64,000 nt of DNA from Phoronis australis. Its lineage: Eukaryota; Phoronida; Phoronidae. Position numbers and translations under genes: made by a program. Shown here piece by piece: positions 11,786 through 24,700 of this stretch; position 1 is the stretch's first letter, and each line of letters opens with the position of its first letter. The notes under the pieces are model-generated. The model searched no databases and was not told the DNA's origin. It saw only the letters and a list, made by a program, of their open reading frames with translations. The DNA lies in contig NMRA01000155.1 in NCBI GenBank assembly GCA_002633005.1, positions 452,275 to 516,274 on the forward strand. The letters are read 5' to 3'.

Positions 11786-12419
11786 ATTGGGGTGGTAACC
11801 AGTTCAATATTCTCTTTATCTCATGTCTTCATTCCTAGAAATGAAAATGTTTGTAAATAAGAATCATGAGGACAGTATTCCCTTTTAGGATGCTCACACT
11901 GCAGGTGAGGTTCTCCTTAGGACATGATAAGATGAAAAAAACAAAATCATCTTGTAAAATATCTAAACACAGAAAATTAGACTTTATTTCCTTTTTATCA
12001 TAATATTAGTCAATATCACACAGTCATGTATAGTTGCATTTTGTAACGCCAGAGAATGCATCAGCTTCGGAAAATCAAGTTGGAAAGTGGGAATTTCAAC
12101 TGTTTTAGTCCCAAATTGAAAAATGTTCAACTTAACTTGGTTTTGGTCATTGACTTCGATGAAGATATTTTATATCACCTAGTAGATCGATTGTCCTCAT
12201 TAAGTGACCAATCCTGGTGACTAAAAACCCCTAAAAGCCACATAAACAGAGGGGTCAATATTTGTTCACCAAGCCAGTATGCTGTACTATGGGAGCAAGT
12301 TTTGCCATATGCAGAATTGGTTTAACACATGACACTTTTCGTTATTGACAGTCTTTACTCCGTTTCGTTCATAAGTTTGTAATAAAACTCTCCACTCAAT
12401 GGAAAATTGATGAAGTAAC
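11786..12419. other. Presumed RMND1 promoter and 5' flank
   Basis: Upstream of the RMND1 start on the minus strand. The sequence is AT-rich with no obvious TATA box, CpG island or coding potential. A 5' UTR exon could lie here but cannot be defined from sequence alone. Confidence 0.3.
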
Positions 12420-12637
12420 TGACCAAGAGACATGATTAAAAGATATATGATATTTCGAAACATACTTGTTTCATTCTCAAGTGGAAATAAAATGACGCAG
12501 TAATGCCACCACAGAGTATAAGCTGGAGACATACAGAGTGGGTCACGGCAGGTGTGGTGACATTACTGCGTCATTTTATTTCTACTTGAGAATGAATCAA
12601 GTATGTACCTTTTAATCATGTCTCTTGGTCAGATAAA
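12420..12637. repeat. Long hairpin (arms about 90 bp)
   Basis: The left arm (GACCAAGAGACATGATTAAA, then CATACTTGTTTCATTCTCAAG, then AAATGACGCAGTAATG) recurs as its reverse complement on the right (CATTACTGCGTCATTTTATT, CTTGAGAATGAATCAAGTAT, TTTAATCATGTCTCTTGGTC). The loop is about 40 bases. The arms carry small indels, so it is a foldback or MITE-type repeat rather than a functional RNA gene as far as I can see. Confidence 0.85.
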
Positions 12638-12814
12638 GAATTTTTGATGTATGGAAATTAGAATCATAGGAGCACTACAGAGAGTGACTAATGTCTCTAG
12701 CTGGCTCAATAGAGACATTGTAGCTCCTATAGGAACTTCATACGCCTGAAGCTTTTCAGCGAATTATGCCTCACACCAACTAAAACATCTGTCACGTTTT
12801 TATCTTTTCTGCAT

Positions 12815-13425
12815 AGAGAGACACCTTAGGAGGCTGTCGATGTCTTTAATTCCTTCCAACTCGAACAAATACTCCTCTTATCAAACTTTTTCTCTTGAGC
12901 AGTCCCTGGTTCAGTTCCCAAAATTGGTAACTGGCCACTTTTACACTACACATACCAGGGGATATGACGTCATACCACCTGTCATGTCAATTGTTAAAAA
13001 TGGCCGGTTTCCGATTTTGGGAACTGAACGAAGGACCGCTCAACGAAAAAGTTTGATAACATAAGTATTTTGGTCAAGTTGGAAGAAATTAAAGACTGCA
13101 GTAAGATAGTATTTGACAAGTCTCACTGCTGGGCTGGCCTTCTGTCGCGCGCGCACCCTTTCGGCATCGAAAGACAACTGTAATTTTTCGTGTTGGAGAC
13201 TGCCGACGTTGGCTGTCCCGGCTCTTATGCAGGTGCTGGCCAATAAGGGCGCAATATGAATATTCAGTGGCTGAAAGTATGGCGATACAATTGCTGGTGC
13301 AAAGAGTGGCATATGATCTGTGGACAACTGAACTGAATGGAGCATCTTTATTGTAAGCCAGTAAGACATAATTTCTAATTACTATAACACATCAACGGCC
13401 TCCTAAGGTGTCCCTCTATGTGCAA
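12815..13425. mobile_element. Foldback element with nested palindrome
   Basis: Outer inverted ends: GCATAGAGAGACACCTTAGG on the left and CCTAAGGTGTCCCTCTATGT on the right. Inside, 12835-13105 is a second palindrome with arms of about 108 bp. Paired segments include TTTAATTCCTTCCAAC, TATCAAACTTTTTC and GTTCAGTTCCCAAAAT. No transposase ORF is seen; the 13040-13369 minus frame shows no protein character. Confidence 0.75.
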
Positions 13426-14039
13426 AGGTACTTAAAAGGAAGTGACTTTGATTGTTAATCATTGTGAAGCTGAGGACGCCTGTGTCCTGAGCCAGCTAGA
13501 GACGCTGTCGCTGATCACTGGCACTGTCTGTGCAGTGTAGCCCGAGTAAGGCTCTGGTTTCCGACCTCTTAGTCTTGAACGACCATTTTCCCAGTAGGGT
13601 CAGTCAAATCCCACGTCCCCCAGCTACTGTCATAAAATGTTGTTGCTTACTTGACGAGTTAGCTTATCTTCAAGCGAATGTATTTAGTAGTAATTTCCAG
13701 ATTTTTCTCAAGCACAGGTGGGGAGACAGGTGGCGGAAATGTGGAAAGTAACTTCGTTTTATACCTTCTTCGGTAGAGAACGCTTATTCGGTTTACCACA
13801 TGCTCTTGAATAAACGCCCAACTCAAATTTTAATTAAAATACCCATCTTTCAATATCCACTTAGTGTGTAATAAAACTAATAAGGCACGTCATTTGATGA
13901 AAAACTTCCTACCATTTCCGTGAATAAAAGTGTTTCTTCAAACGCACCTTTCGTCGTTCAGTATTGAGGTCACGGATTCATGACACTGTGACCGGTCCAT
14001 GATTAGTACTGCTCCAAATGTAAAAGTCTTCCATCCCAT

Positions 14040-14330
14040 CATGGGCGCACTCGGGGGGGGGGGGGGGGNAGGGGCTCGACCATTCGAGCCCCCCAATTTG
14101 GCGAATTGGGCAAAAAGGTCCGCCTCAATGAAACAAAAAGTCCGAGTAAATGAGACAAATGTCCACAAACTCCACAGGAATTCCGCGGCGCGGATGCATT
14201 GGCAGGCCTGAACCCTGCGATTTGCTTAGTCTTCTTTGTTTTTTTTTCAGTTTTCAGTAAATGGTCACCACTAAACGCAGAATTCGACCCCCTCCCTATA
14301 TTTTAGGCTGGGTGCGCACCACTGACTACT
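14040..14330. repeat. Dispersed repeat, copy 1 (poly-G start with ambiguous base)
   Basis: A G-homopolymer with an N at 14069 precedes CGAGCCCCCCAATTTGGCG, an AAAAAGTCCG-type motif and, near 14303, TTTTAGGCTGGGTGCGCAC. The same order of motifs recurs at 15225-15470 and, more degraded, at 16120-16260. Confidence 0.65.
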
Positions 14331-15214
14331 CTACATGTTTCATTAAGAGCGCACTTACCGACTGTCCCGCTTTGACGGGCTACGAACTTAGACTAATACT
14401 GACTGTGATAGGCAACAGGTCATCACTACAAAATGAAAGAAAATTTGAAGATTTTTAATAACATATGTTGCTACAACATGTTTTTTGCATTTTTCATTAT
14501 AATACTGCCCTCGAAATCTAACTTTCCTACCCAGTATGCGAAACGAGTCTGAAAGAAATCAGTGGAGCCGAGTTTGGCAAGCTCATGGTTTTAAATAAAA
14601 CAAATGTTTGACAAAGTGGCTATAATCTTACAGAATGATATTCCTTTTTATATTTTTACAAAAAACGATAAATAAAACGTAATTCATATAAAATGTTGTC
14701 AAGATGTTATTTATTCATTCATTTTAAATCTGCTATTTCAAGTTAATCGCTCTTTTTTCACAACAAACGCGTAGCCGGACCTCTCCTTTGGTTAACTGTC
14801 CGTGATAGCGCACGATCGGTACTTCCGAAAATATAAACCCAACCAATTTTTGTAAGCTTTTTAAGAGACATAATTAATTTGAGTCTCTTTTTAAAATTGC
14901 TAACAAGAAAAAAAAATTTAGCACATATATTATTTTGATGCCTCAGTATGAAACATTTTAAACAATTCACACTTTATTCTGAGGTCCTGCAAGTTTTGTT
15001 ACGAGCCAAATATGCCAATATGGTACGAGTGGATTACATCACTCTCCCACATTAACAATTTATAGTAGACTGAGTGTTGACGATGGTTCTAATAATTAGC
15101 GTGGTGTGTATGGTGGGAAACTTGTCCACTGACCCACCGAAACGTAGGCATGACAATGCCTCTAAGCTTCCTATGAATTTCGTAAAACCTAGGCACCAAG
15201 ATTCACTGAACCAC

Positions 15215-15475
15215 GCGCGCACCCAGGGGGACTCGGAGGGCCGAACGAGCCCCCCCCCCATTTGGAAAAGTGGGGAAAAGGGTATGTCTCGTAGAAACAA
15301 AAAGTTCGAGAAAAAAGTCCGCTAAAAAGAATTCGGAATTCACACAATTCATAGCTTTGAACGAACCTCGTTTTCTCGTTTTTTTTTCTTTTTTAGTACC
15401 CCGTTTTTTTTAGTAAAGGGTCCACATTCTCGAAAAATCGAGTCCTCCTATAATTTAGGCTAGGTGCGCGCTTGT
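15215..15475. repeat. Dispersed repeat, copy 2
   Basis: Contains the family motifs CGCGCACCCAGGGGGACTCG, GAGCCCCCCCCCATTTGG, AAAAAGTTCGAG and TTTAGGCTAGGTGCGCGC. No coding potential is evident in the unit. Confidence 0.65.
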
Positions 15476-15999
15476 GAACAGCTTGGTTTTTCTCTAGTGG
15501 GAATTGGGGTTGGAGTTCTTCGAAAGTATTTGATACCCTGCAACCGCCTCCAAGAATTTTTAGTACCACTCGCAAACTGAGCAAGCAGAGTTCTGATCTG
15601 TTTCCGGTCTGGAAAATATCACTGGTCAAGTCTGATCTGCCTGCTTGTCGTCTCGTCCCCCCTCGGACGGATACGGCTGTATCCAACATCATGACCAAAT
15701 ACTCGAGAGGTGACGACTTTTTCAAGGCAGATATGCCTAGCTTTTCTATTTCTGTGATAAAAATCACTATTTCTAGCCCAGATATAAAATGTATTTTTTT
15801 CAAGAAGATAAAGTAGCGAGTTTAAACCTCTGTCCTAGAGATTCCGACAATCGTCTGATAGTAAGCGCCAAGAACTATACTTGGAAAACGATAAGCCAGA
15901 AAACAGAAAATGGGCAACTTTTTTCTACGAAAAAAGTTGAACTTCTTAGAAAAATCCAAATTTAAGTCATGAAACGGACCCTGTGCTATATATATAATA

Positions 16000-16345
16000 T
16001 AGGGACGAAAAACCAGTGACAGATTTTGGGGTGGGGGGCCAAGGGGGCCATGGCCTCCTAAAATTCTCCCAGATACCATTTGGCAGTTCGGGTTGCGAAT
16101 TGCTGACTAGCTGAGCATATTCGCGCATCCAGGGGGGCTCGGGGGACGAATGCGGCACTGAATGAACAGGCCTTGAAGAAACCTCGTTTAAGGTCCGCAA
16201 GCATAAAAATTCGAGACCCCCTTCACTTCCCTACATTTTAGGCTGGGTGTGCGCGTGTGGCGAAATTATTCTGGTTATTCATGTGTCCTGCCCCCCCCCC
16301 CCAACNCCAACTCAAAATCCTGGATCCGCCCCAGAAAGGAAAAGC
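16000..16345. repeat. Dispersed repeats, copy 3 and a second family
   Basis: 16120-16260 carries CGCATCCAGGGGGGCTCGGG and TTTTAGGCTGGGTGTGCGC, matching copies 1 and 2. Before it, 16025-16085 (GCCATGGCCTCCTAAAATT then CAGATACCATTTGGCAG) matches the block at 18690-18850. An N at 16306 follows a C-homopolymer, and TGGATCCGCCCC closes the block. Confidence 0.6.
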
Positions 16346-17351
16346 AGGCGTCGGTATCTAATTCCTTCGCGATACAGACGAACAGTGCAGATTGCCTTCT
16401 TGAGTACGGAAAGTCGCCGGTTGCCCCTTGCATATACTTTTACCTCTCATTATTGCCTGGCTTGAATTGCTAAAATGAATCCGATCTTAACTGCTCATTC
16501 GTAGGCCTACAAGACCTTGAGATGTAGTACCGCGCCGATACAGCTTATGTTGTTTCACTTAAGTTACACTTATTAGATTTTTATTTTACACTTAAACATC
16601 AATTAGCTCAAGTTAGGGACCGAGACCGACTCTCAATATAGTCATTGTAATTTCCTGAAAAAATCTACCGCAAACACGATTATTGAATTTGACACAACTA
16701 ATGGAAGCTATTTTTAAACGGGAAATTTTGTGATCGTGGGTTCTTCGTCAGCCCCAGTGAGGCTCTTAACGATCAGACAATACCACTTCCAAGGGAGAAA
16801 CTCTGACACAAAACGCAGGCCAGGGCCTGTTCATTCTATCTCCAAAAATGCAAATAACATTTCTCTGAAATAAAAAAACGTACCATAGATCGAAACAGAT
16901 ATGATATCATGGCCAGGATATTGGCAACACAGATTCCCCCAGCCTGATCGATTTATCAACACCACTTCTGAAATGAAGTGTATAATTATGAACCTCGATA
17001 TGACTTTCCTAGAAAAGTGTGGCTACGTGTAGAAATCAGTTTATTCGTGTAACGGGGACCCGCCGTACGGACGTTCTTCAAGAAAAGTCGGAAACATTTG
17101 TCGTTTCTGTTTTCGGTTCCCATTGGTCGAGACACTGTTTGTAGAGCAGAAGGACAGCGTAAATCAATTTGATCAACCTGTTAACACGAATGTGCGAAGG
17201 GCAGCTAGCTGTCAATGATTCTCAGCTATGGAACTCACTCGTCACCTCCTGACGCTTGCTGACTAGACAAGTTAAATAACGGGAGCTTTTTAAAATATCT
17301 TTCCTATACTATATAGGCGTCTACATTGTGTCGACTGACTGTTAATTGGCA

Positions 17352-17508
17352 GACCTTATCATAAGGCCCATGTGGGGCAGCTGGAGCTCTCGGCCAAACG
17401 AGTTGGACTGGAAGCCGAGGACTTTTCTGCACCGAGTCAGTTCGAGTCTCAGAGCGAGTCGTTAAATCAGTTTGACTCGGTGACCTTTGACTATGGGTAA
17501 GCCAGAGT
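17352..17508 (+). CDS. Possible isolated coding exon (unidentified)
   Basis: After an acceptor-like ATTGGCAG, a frame reads PYHKAHVGQLELSAKRVGLE, then a Ser/Gln-rich stretch, ending VTFDYG. It meets either TAA or a good donor (ATGG|GTAAGC). The GC content is higher than its surroundings. However the opposite strand is also open here, and the donor phase (2) does not fit the next recognised exon at 21472 (phase 1). It may belong to an unrecognised gene, or be chance. Confidence 0.25.
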
Positions 17509-18689
17509 TGTTTCGCTAAAAGTCTAAAAACTTGAAAGATAGGTGGGACTTCAATTAATGTATAATTGGTTTGCCTTTAGGGAACATTAGTATAGCCCTT
17601 TAATAAAGGCTTAAAACTCAGTGGTCTAGGGTACAAAGGTAGACGGGGGACGTCACACAATTTCCCGACATTTTTCCATCGTCACATGGTGAAAACAAAC
17701 CCCCGTGACTTGAACAGTGGAAAACGATTGTCTTACTCATGACTTTTATCTTTGAGACTAGTAAATCGAGAACGGACACGTGCATCGTCACCGTGTATGG
17801 CCTATTGTTCAGCTCAGCAGAAGCAAACTGACTTTCAGGGTAGGCCTACTACTTTCTCAGGTCCAGAGGTCATTCACAACTGTTGCTATTATGGTGGAAG
17901 TGTGCGTGAACTTGAAATATTGCTTAATCTCAAGATCGCGTATGCGTGAACTTGGAATTGAACATATATTTGGAATGGGCAATCAGGTGAACTTTTTTTT
18001 TCAGTGTAAAGAATTTTTGTAATTATTGGCCTTATTAACACTCACTTTCTCCTTTACGTAACTTGTGTCAAAGATTCGGAGGAATTTGTGATTGATTAAA
18101 ACAATTATTGTTTGGTGAATTAGATCGCCAATAGCTGAAAAAAGATTAGTTGAGTTTTAGGTTATTTTAATGACATAATTTGGTTTAGTGCAGTGCAAAT
18201 TTTTATCCACATGAACGTGTTATATTTGAGTGAACTTGTCAAGTTTCCTCATGTAATCAAAGTTCACGCAACACTCTTCTGCTTAATCTTGAGATAACAC
18301 AGGATTCCATTAGTCCACGCACAGCAGAACAATGCATACCAAAGGGTAAAAGCATTGTCATAACTTCTGCTGAATAAAAAGCAGGTGTTGCAAAATTCCA
18401 GAAGCAATCAGAAATGGTTAATATTTTCTGAAATGTGGTATATAATGTTCTACTTAGCACAAATCGGTCTTCACATGACCATCTTTTCTCAGTTTACTAC
18501 TTGAAATTTAGTAAACTTGAGAAACAATATTTCAGGAAAGCTAAAGCATTATCAGCATGGCCAAATTTCAGTTCACATAAACATTCATGGACAAATCTCA
18601 AAATCAATTTTCCAAAATATCTTTTTTACTTTTGGCTACTAGCTTTTAAGATGTTCGAAAATTGATATTTTCATAAAAGTTGTTAAACA

Positions 18690-18850
18690 GTGCATTCATG
18701 GCTGATTGTGGGGAAGGCAAGGGGACCATGACCCCCTAAAATTGTCCCAGATTCCATTTGGCATTTGGGGGGTGCGAATGTGTGATGGGCAAAATCCTGG
18801 CTAATACTCTGCCCTTGCCCCCTCTAACTTAAAATCTTAGATCCGCCTGT
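18690..18850. repeat. Dispersed repeat related to 16025-16085
   Basis: GGGGAAGGCAAGGGGACCATG, CCTAAAATTGTCCCAGATTCC and ATTTGGCATTTGGGGGGTGCG, followed by CTTAGATCCGCCTGTG. The terminal 'GATCCGCC' wording is shared with the blocks at 16310 and 51280, as in short non-autonomous elements. Confidence 0.5.
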
Positions 18851-20033
18851 GTTAAAGCCTCAAAAACAAGCTCGTTTAAAATCAGTCTAGAGGACAACAT
18901 TGATAGCATGGTGTCTGTTTTGTTTGAGTCCGATAAGCTGTTTTTGAGATACGATGTTGTCAAAATTTTCATCAGTCATAACCAAGACAGCTAGACATCT
19001 ACTTTTCACTTAGAGGTAAAGGTTAATATCGAAATTAAGTACAGCAATAACAGCTAAACTGTTGGCAAATTTGGATGTAAAATTCCCTGCCTAAAAATCA
19101 CAATGATGTGAATTTAATTGCCAATGACAAAAGAAAGACACGAGGTTGTTAGTTTTAAAAAATTTTATTTAAAAAATGTTTTTACAAACATAACACACTT
19201 TTAGATCAAACAATTTTTCTCTGTTCGAAGTTTTTTTTGGTGATAGCATTTCATAAACAATGCATCTTCTTCACAACATTTCTTGAAAGACGTTTAGAAA
19301 CAGTATTTTTTAAATATTATTTAGCATCAGGCGCGCTGTTTACAACACACTGCTGGGTTACGTGACAATCCTGGACTTTAAACGTTGGTTCAATGCTTTC
19401 TTCCCTTGCTATATCCCCGTAACGACACATTTAGCCAATAAATGAAGTCGGGATACTCATCCCTCGACACGGGTGCGTAACGAAATTAGCGGTAGTCTTA
19501 TTTTTCTATTCAAATCAAAGCATTTTACCATTTTTTAAGCTTCCATACCATTAGAGATTATCAAAATGGGTGCAGCCAATTTATTTTTTTAATTCAAGGG
19601 AATGTTTGTTTAAATAGCTTCACTGTTCTTGCCATAGTTTTTTAAAATTGAAAATTCAGAAACTCTACATGTGTATCCTTACTGAATTCATACATTATCA
19701 GGACCTAGCTTTTCAATTTTTACTGTGTAATGGACCAGTAATATATAAAGTGGGTATAATTTTCACTGTAAAGTAGTATATTTAAAAACTTAACTAGGTT
19801 GGCCTTTGCCACATTAATAAGGTAATTGTTAGTGGCTTATCTTCTCTACCTACTTTAAACTTGATGTGATCTGTTTAAGAAAATTTGACACTTGGACTAG
19901 ACAAAAATCGTGCGTCGCAAGCTCGTTTTTAGACTGGAAAGGAGATCAGAAGTCAGTGTAAATAGGTCATTATGACTATAGACGCAGTCGTACAAAACAG
20001 TGTGATAGATTAGTAAATAGTAATAAAATACCA

Positions 20034-20330
20034 TTACCACTGGAAAGATTTTATATTCACAAAGTCTGTTAAAGAAATCATGACCTCAGCAATCTGATTC
20101 TTCCTAGGCGGGGGTACTGAGGTATACGAGACGTGCTTTTTAGAAGGGGAACGTTTTTCACTGTAAAACTTCTCAGTTTTAGAGACAATGTGCTGTACAT
20201 TCTTAACCAAAATAACTTCCAGAAAATTTACTTTTCTTTTGGCACATTCAGCTAATACAGCTGTCATATAAACAACATTTCGTAAAGTTTTTAACGCATG
20301 CGGTGCAACAGATGGCTTAATTGTGTATCA
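20034..20330 (-). CDS. Unidentified open frame, possible exon or decayed element
   Basis: On the minus strand about 98 codons are open, with helical-looking sequence: APHALKTLRNVVYMTAVLAE, then KVNFLEVILVKNVQHIVSKT, then IAEVMISLTDFVNIKSFQW and a stop. The region upstream of the frame has no convincing acceptor. The AT-rich block at 19140-19350 resembles 20880-20960, suggesting repeated DNA around it. I do not recognise the protein. Confidence 0.2.
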
Positions 20331-21471
20331 GCATGAGAGATGCCAGGCAAAAGACTGCAGGGAACACTCAACAACTGACAGCATTGATTGATATCATGTC
20401 AGGATACATGTACAGCAGTTCGTGAGTCAATGAAAAACGCAATGTCACAGAATGATAGCCAACTTAGCTGACTTGATTATTATTATTATACATGCTTCCA
20501 CCCCTGCATGCATCCTTTCATTCAGTAAATATCAGGTAAAACTTCACATCATAACATGAGGATGATCGCTCACAAAATATTTGAGACGGTAAATTAGAAG
20601 CAGGAATAATTATGTCATTTACCTGTGGCAGTGTCGTAGACTCACGTAGTGATATGCATGTGTTGTTTTCCAACATCACTCACAGTAGTGCATTTACTGT
20701 ACCATTCCCCTGGACTGCTAAAACCAAGAAATATATCTGGATCTCACACTGGATGAAGCATTCTCCACTAAGCTTGACAGTCCATTTTGTTGATATACAT
20801 GGCTGTGGTTAAGCAGACCAGAGCTTACACCTATGAATCAGAGGACTGGTGAAGTTATGTCTAATTTGTCTGTCTCAATGTTTGGTGTTGAAAATTCATA
20901 AAAAACACATCTTCCTCACAGCATTGTTTGGAAACGTTGGTTTGCCTGTCTTTCTTCCCTTGCTACAACTGTCAAACCAATGACATCGCTCATTAGTAAA
21001 CCAAGTTCCTAGCTCATCACCAAAATCTTGAAACATACCCCACAGGCCGGGGGGCATCGTGAATGTTCAGCATGGGCTCTGTTACATGTGTCCTGATCGA
21101 GTGAAGACACTGTCGCGCAGCCAACACACATTCAAGTACAAAGGTACATCGAGAAACAAACTGTGAAGCGGCGCACTCTCGTCTCAAAATGAGGTTTGAT
21201 AGCACTGTAGTGAGTGCTCAAGTTTTGCCTGAGCTCAAGGTTTCGGCAAGTGTTGAACACATCAATGCAAACAGATCACTTGCAATATTTCAAAATGCAA
21301 ACTCTTAAATGCCAAGTTATTGAAACTAAGTTGCGCAAATTCCAAAGCAATCATAGATACTCACAAATGATGTATTTAATTTTTTCCTCAGGAATGGTTT
21401 GTTTGCCGGGTGTTGAAACTTCTATTTTTCGATCTGTGAGCTTAATGATGAATATTGTTTGTTTTTTACAG

Positions 21472-21740
21472 CTGACAAAATTAACATTTGGATGGCTGTC
21501 GGCCTGGATAGTAAACGGAAAGGGAACCTTGATGGTGCAATTAGATGTCTGGTATCAGCAAAAGAAACTTCAAAACAATTTATATTACAACATCATGACC
21601 CTTCTCAGCAAGATCATTATCGTCGAATGTCTGCTGTTTGTTCTGTTGAGCTTTCTGAGATATTGCTGTTACTCAAGAACTTTGGTGAGGCTTTTGCTGA
21701 AGCATCTTCAGCAGTGGCAACAGACCCATCATTTTACAAG
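21472..21740 (+). CDS. TRANK1-like: TRANK1-like E1: first TPR exon found
   Basis: 269 nt, phase 1 to 0. Acceptor TTTTTTACAG, donor TACAAG|GTGAGA. It encodes KINIWMAVGLDSKRKGNLDG, then VELSEILLLLKNFGEAFAEA, ending in the TPR turn ATDPSFYK. It needs at least one upstream exon, since it begins with two bases of a split codon. Confidence 0.85.
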
Positions 21741-24700
21741 GTGAGAAACCACATGTACAGATTACTAAAGTCCACAGGAAGAAATTTACTTTTGCCGGCA
21801 CAGATACATGCAACTTTGATAATCTCTCGTCTCGCCCTCAGAAACCTGGTCGGCCAGGTTTTGCCCCTGGTGTTGCAAGTTACTGAGGGACCTGTACTTT
21901 GTAGAATTTATGACTTAACTATGTAAGTGGAGCTTTATCAGAAAATAGTTCAGACGTTAGCAATCAAACACGGAAAAACTACTGTAGCGCCATTCCACAT
22001 GAAATCCGCCAGAGGGTGTCTGGTCACCAGCTCAGAATTGTTTATCATATGGTACTCAGTATTAGCAATTTTATTTTTTTACATTTACGTCTGTATCTTC
22101 AAAGATCCTCAATGTATTTTCCTAAAATTCGTCATATAAGCATCTATTACTGAGTTGACACAATTCCCTTGTTTCCGGATGAATTCGACATAGTTTGCGC
22201 CTCCTAGTGGCCATTTTTACTATTTTCGAGTGTTTTTGACGTTCACTCGTGTATCAACAGAACTGCTCTAAGGATGATAGTGACTAGAAAATTGGCATAT
22301 ATGTTTTTACTATGAAAAGGAGGGCCGATGACGATTTTCCAGTGGCTTTGGTTACTGTAGCGCATCCTAGTGGTAGGTATGTTTTTACGCCCAAGGCTGT
22401 ATTTCCTAAATTGCTTGCAGAATCTTTACTAAATTTAGCAAGTGTATTTACATGCTACTGACAACGGACGATGACGACGACTTTCTGACGGATCTGACAA
22501 CCTGTGTGTCCCCTAGTGGCAATTTTAGTTTTTTTACGTTTACCTCAGTATCTTCAAAGGTCCTCAACAGATTTTCAGAAAATTCTGAATATAGGCATCT
22601 ATTGATGGAATTGAGGTATTTTTTGCCACCTAGTGGCCATTTTTGCTGTTTTAGAGTGTGGTTTTTGGCGTCCCGACCCTTCCATCAACCAAACCATTCT
22701 AAGGATGGTTTTGAAAATTGGCGTATGTGTTTTTGGGATAGAGAGGATGGTTGACGATGACGACTTTGATTACTGTGGCGCCTCCTAGTAGTAGTTTTGT
22801 TCTTTTTTTTGAGCCCATAGCTGTATCTACTAAACTCACTGTAGGATCTTTATTAAATTTTGTAAGTGTAATGAAGCTAACAACAGATGTTGACGACTTT
22901 CCAGCGGATCCGACAAACGCTGTGCCCCCCACTGTGGCAATTTCATTTTATTCCGTTTTCCTTGTGTTTCTTTGAAGTTGCTTGAAAGATTTTTATGAAA
23001 TTTTGTAAATATCATTCTATTAAAGTAGCAATGCGGGCATGTTCCTGTTTTTGGATGAATTGATTGTTTTTGCACCATCTAGTGGCCATTTTTATGATAC
23101 AAATAAAATAACCCAAAAGCACATCATTTGCGGTGCATTCGTTTCATCTGAGTGGATGACATTTTATATAATGAGATCGGTTATAATTTTGAAAAAAGTT
23201 TCTGTTGTGGAAAATCTAGCTGTTACATACACTATAGATCACACCATTCATAAGAATGCATTTAAAATGAAACGAGTATCAGATGATGATCATTTTGTAT
23301 TTCCTCAAAGTGTAAAGAAATTGCAAGGAGCTTTAGTATATGTCTGAAAATGTTGATATCTGCCAATTGATCGTTTGAATACAGTGTGCAGTGTTATAGT
23401 GGTGAATGGTCTCACTGGAGGAAAGAAATTTAAGCTTCAATGCATACGCTTGTATGGTTTTAGGCTATTTAAAATAGTTTCAGTTCCTTAAAATTCTGTT
23501 AGAAAAGTCAAAGGTACAATTTGGGGACAAAAATGTTTCTCAAGCTCTATTATTACGTCGAACGGAAAATGAGGAATATTACATCGAATGCTGGTTTGAG
23601 TGTATAGAGGATCGCTCTGAAGATTAAAGCGATGTTTCAGTCAATTATATGGCAAAATCAACCAATGGACTACTGGTAATTGACCAACTGTTTCACAGAG
23701 AATTGATGCTGTGTTGCTTATATTAACATTGTGTGTGTGTCATATCTCCACCTGAGTTCAAGGGACACAGTGCACGCTATTGCAGACTCGTGCAAGAAGA
23801 CACTGATCTGATAGAGCTAAGGCTTCCGTTCTTTAAATGAAAGTATGCATTCAGTACTTGAAAACTGTCATAATGTCTAGGTATAGAGAGGCGTATTGCC
23901 TGAAGGGCTTAAGCACAAAGCTGCCTCAGTTATAAAACAGATTCCTTTAACATGATGCAAATTATTTGGAAACACATGTCAGGCAAAGCACAAATTTAGA
24001 GCCATTTTATAGACTCGTGGAGAAACAGGCTCCAGGTGCCAAATTGAAACAGCAAATGAGAGGGTTTGTACATTTTTGGAGAATTTGGAAGTGTATCCCA
24101 GTGTAGGTCTTTTAATTTTCACAGCCAGATACCTTGATATGAATTTTTTTGCAAGTGAATTTCCTGCAGAAGAATTTTATTTTATGGTTTAGAAACCTTG
24201 CAAATTCAGCCACTGTTCACATAGCAGAGGGAATTTAAGGTTTGTTGGACTAAAATGCATCCTAAATGGTTGATAACAAACCACTGCAAAATTGGTTTTC
24301 AATGTGCTCCCCATAAAGACACCTCTGAACGTCAGAACTTGCATTTTGCTCCCAACTACTGGTGGATATAAACTCATTGCGGAATTTTGGTTTATTTTTA
24401 GAGATTTGAATGCTTGTGTATGTTTACGCATATGAAATAATTTCAGTCCTTATTGGGAATGTTTGGGGCTGACTTGGGGTTTCAGACTGAGTGTGCCTGG
24501 CCAGCTGGTGTGTTGAGTTGTTTAGTGAATAAAGAACGATCTTCAGGATCACTAGCACTGTTTTTATTGATGCGCACTGACTGGTGCTCACACTTCAACT
24601 AACTGGTGTTTACACTATGTAGCATATATATAGAGAGACCGGTAGAGGTGGCTCATATCAACATGGTGCTTGCCCAAGTATTCATAAATGTAAGAGAACC

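Noticed and set aside
13938-14211. Overlapping frames with Gly- or Pro-runs
   Set aside because: They are created by the G-homopolymer and an N at 14069.
17352-17508. Use as the first exon of the TRANK1-like gene
   Set aside because: Its donor phase (2) does not fit the phase 1 acceptor of 21472, and the opposite strand is also open. It is kept only as a low-confidence separate feature.
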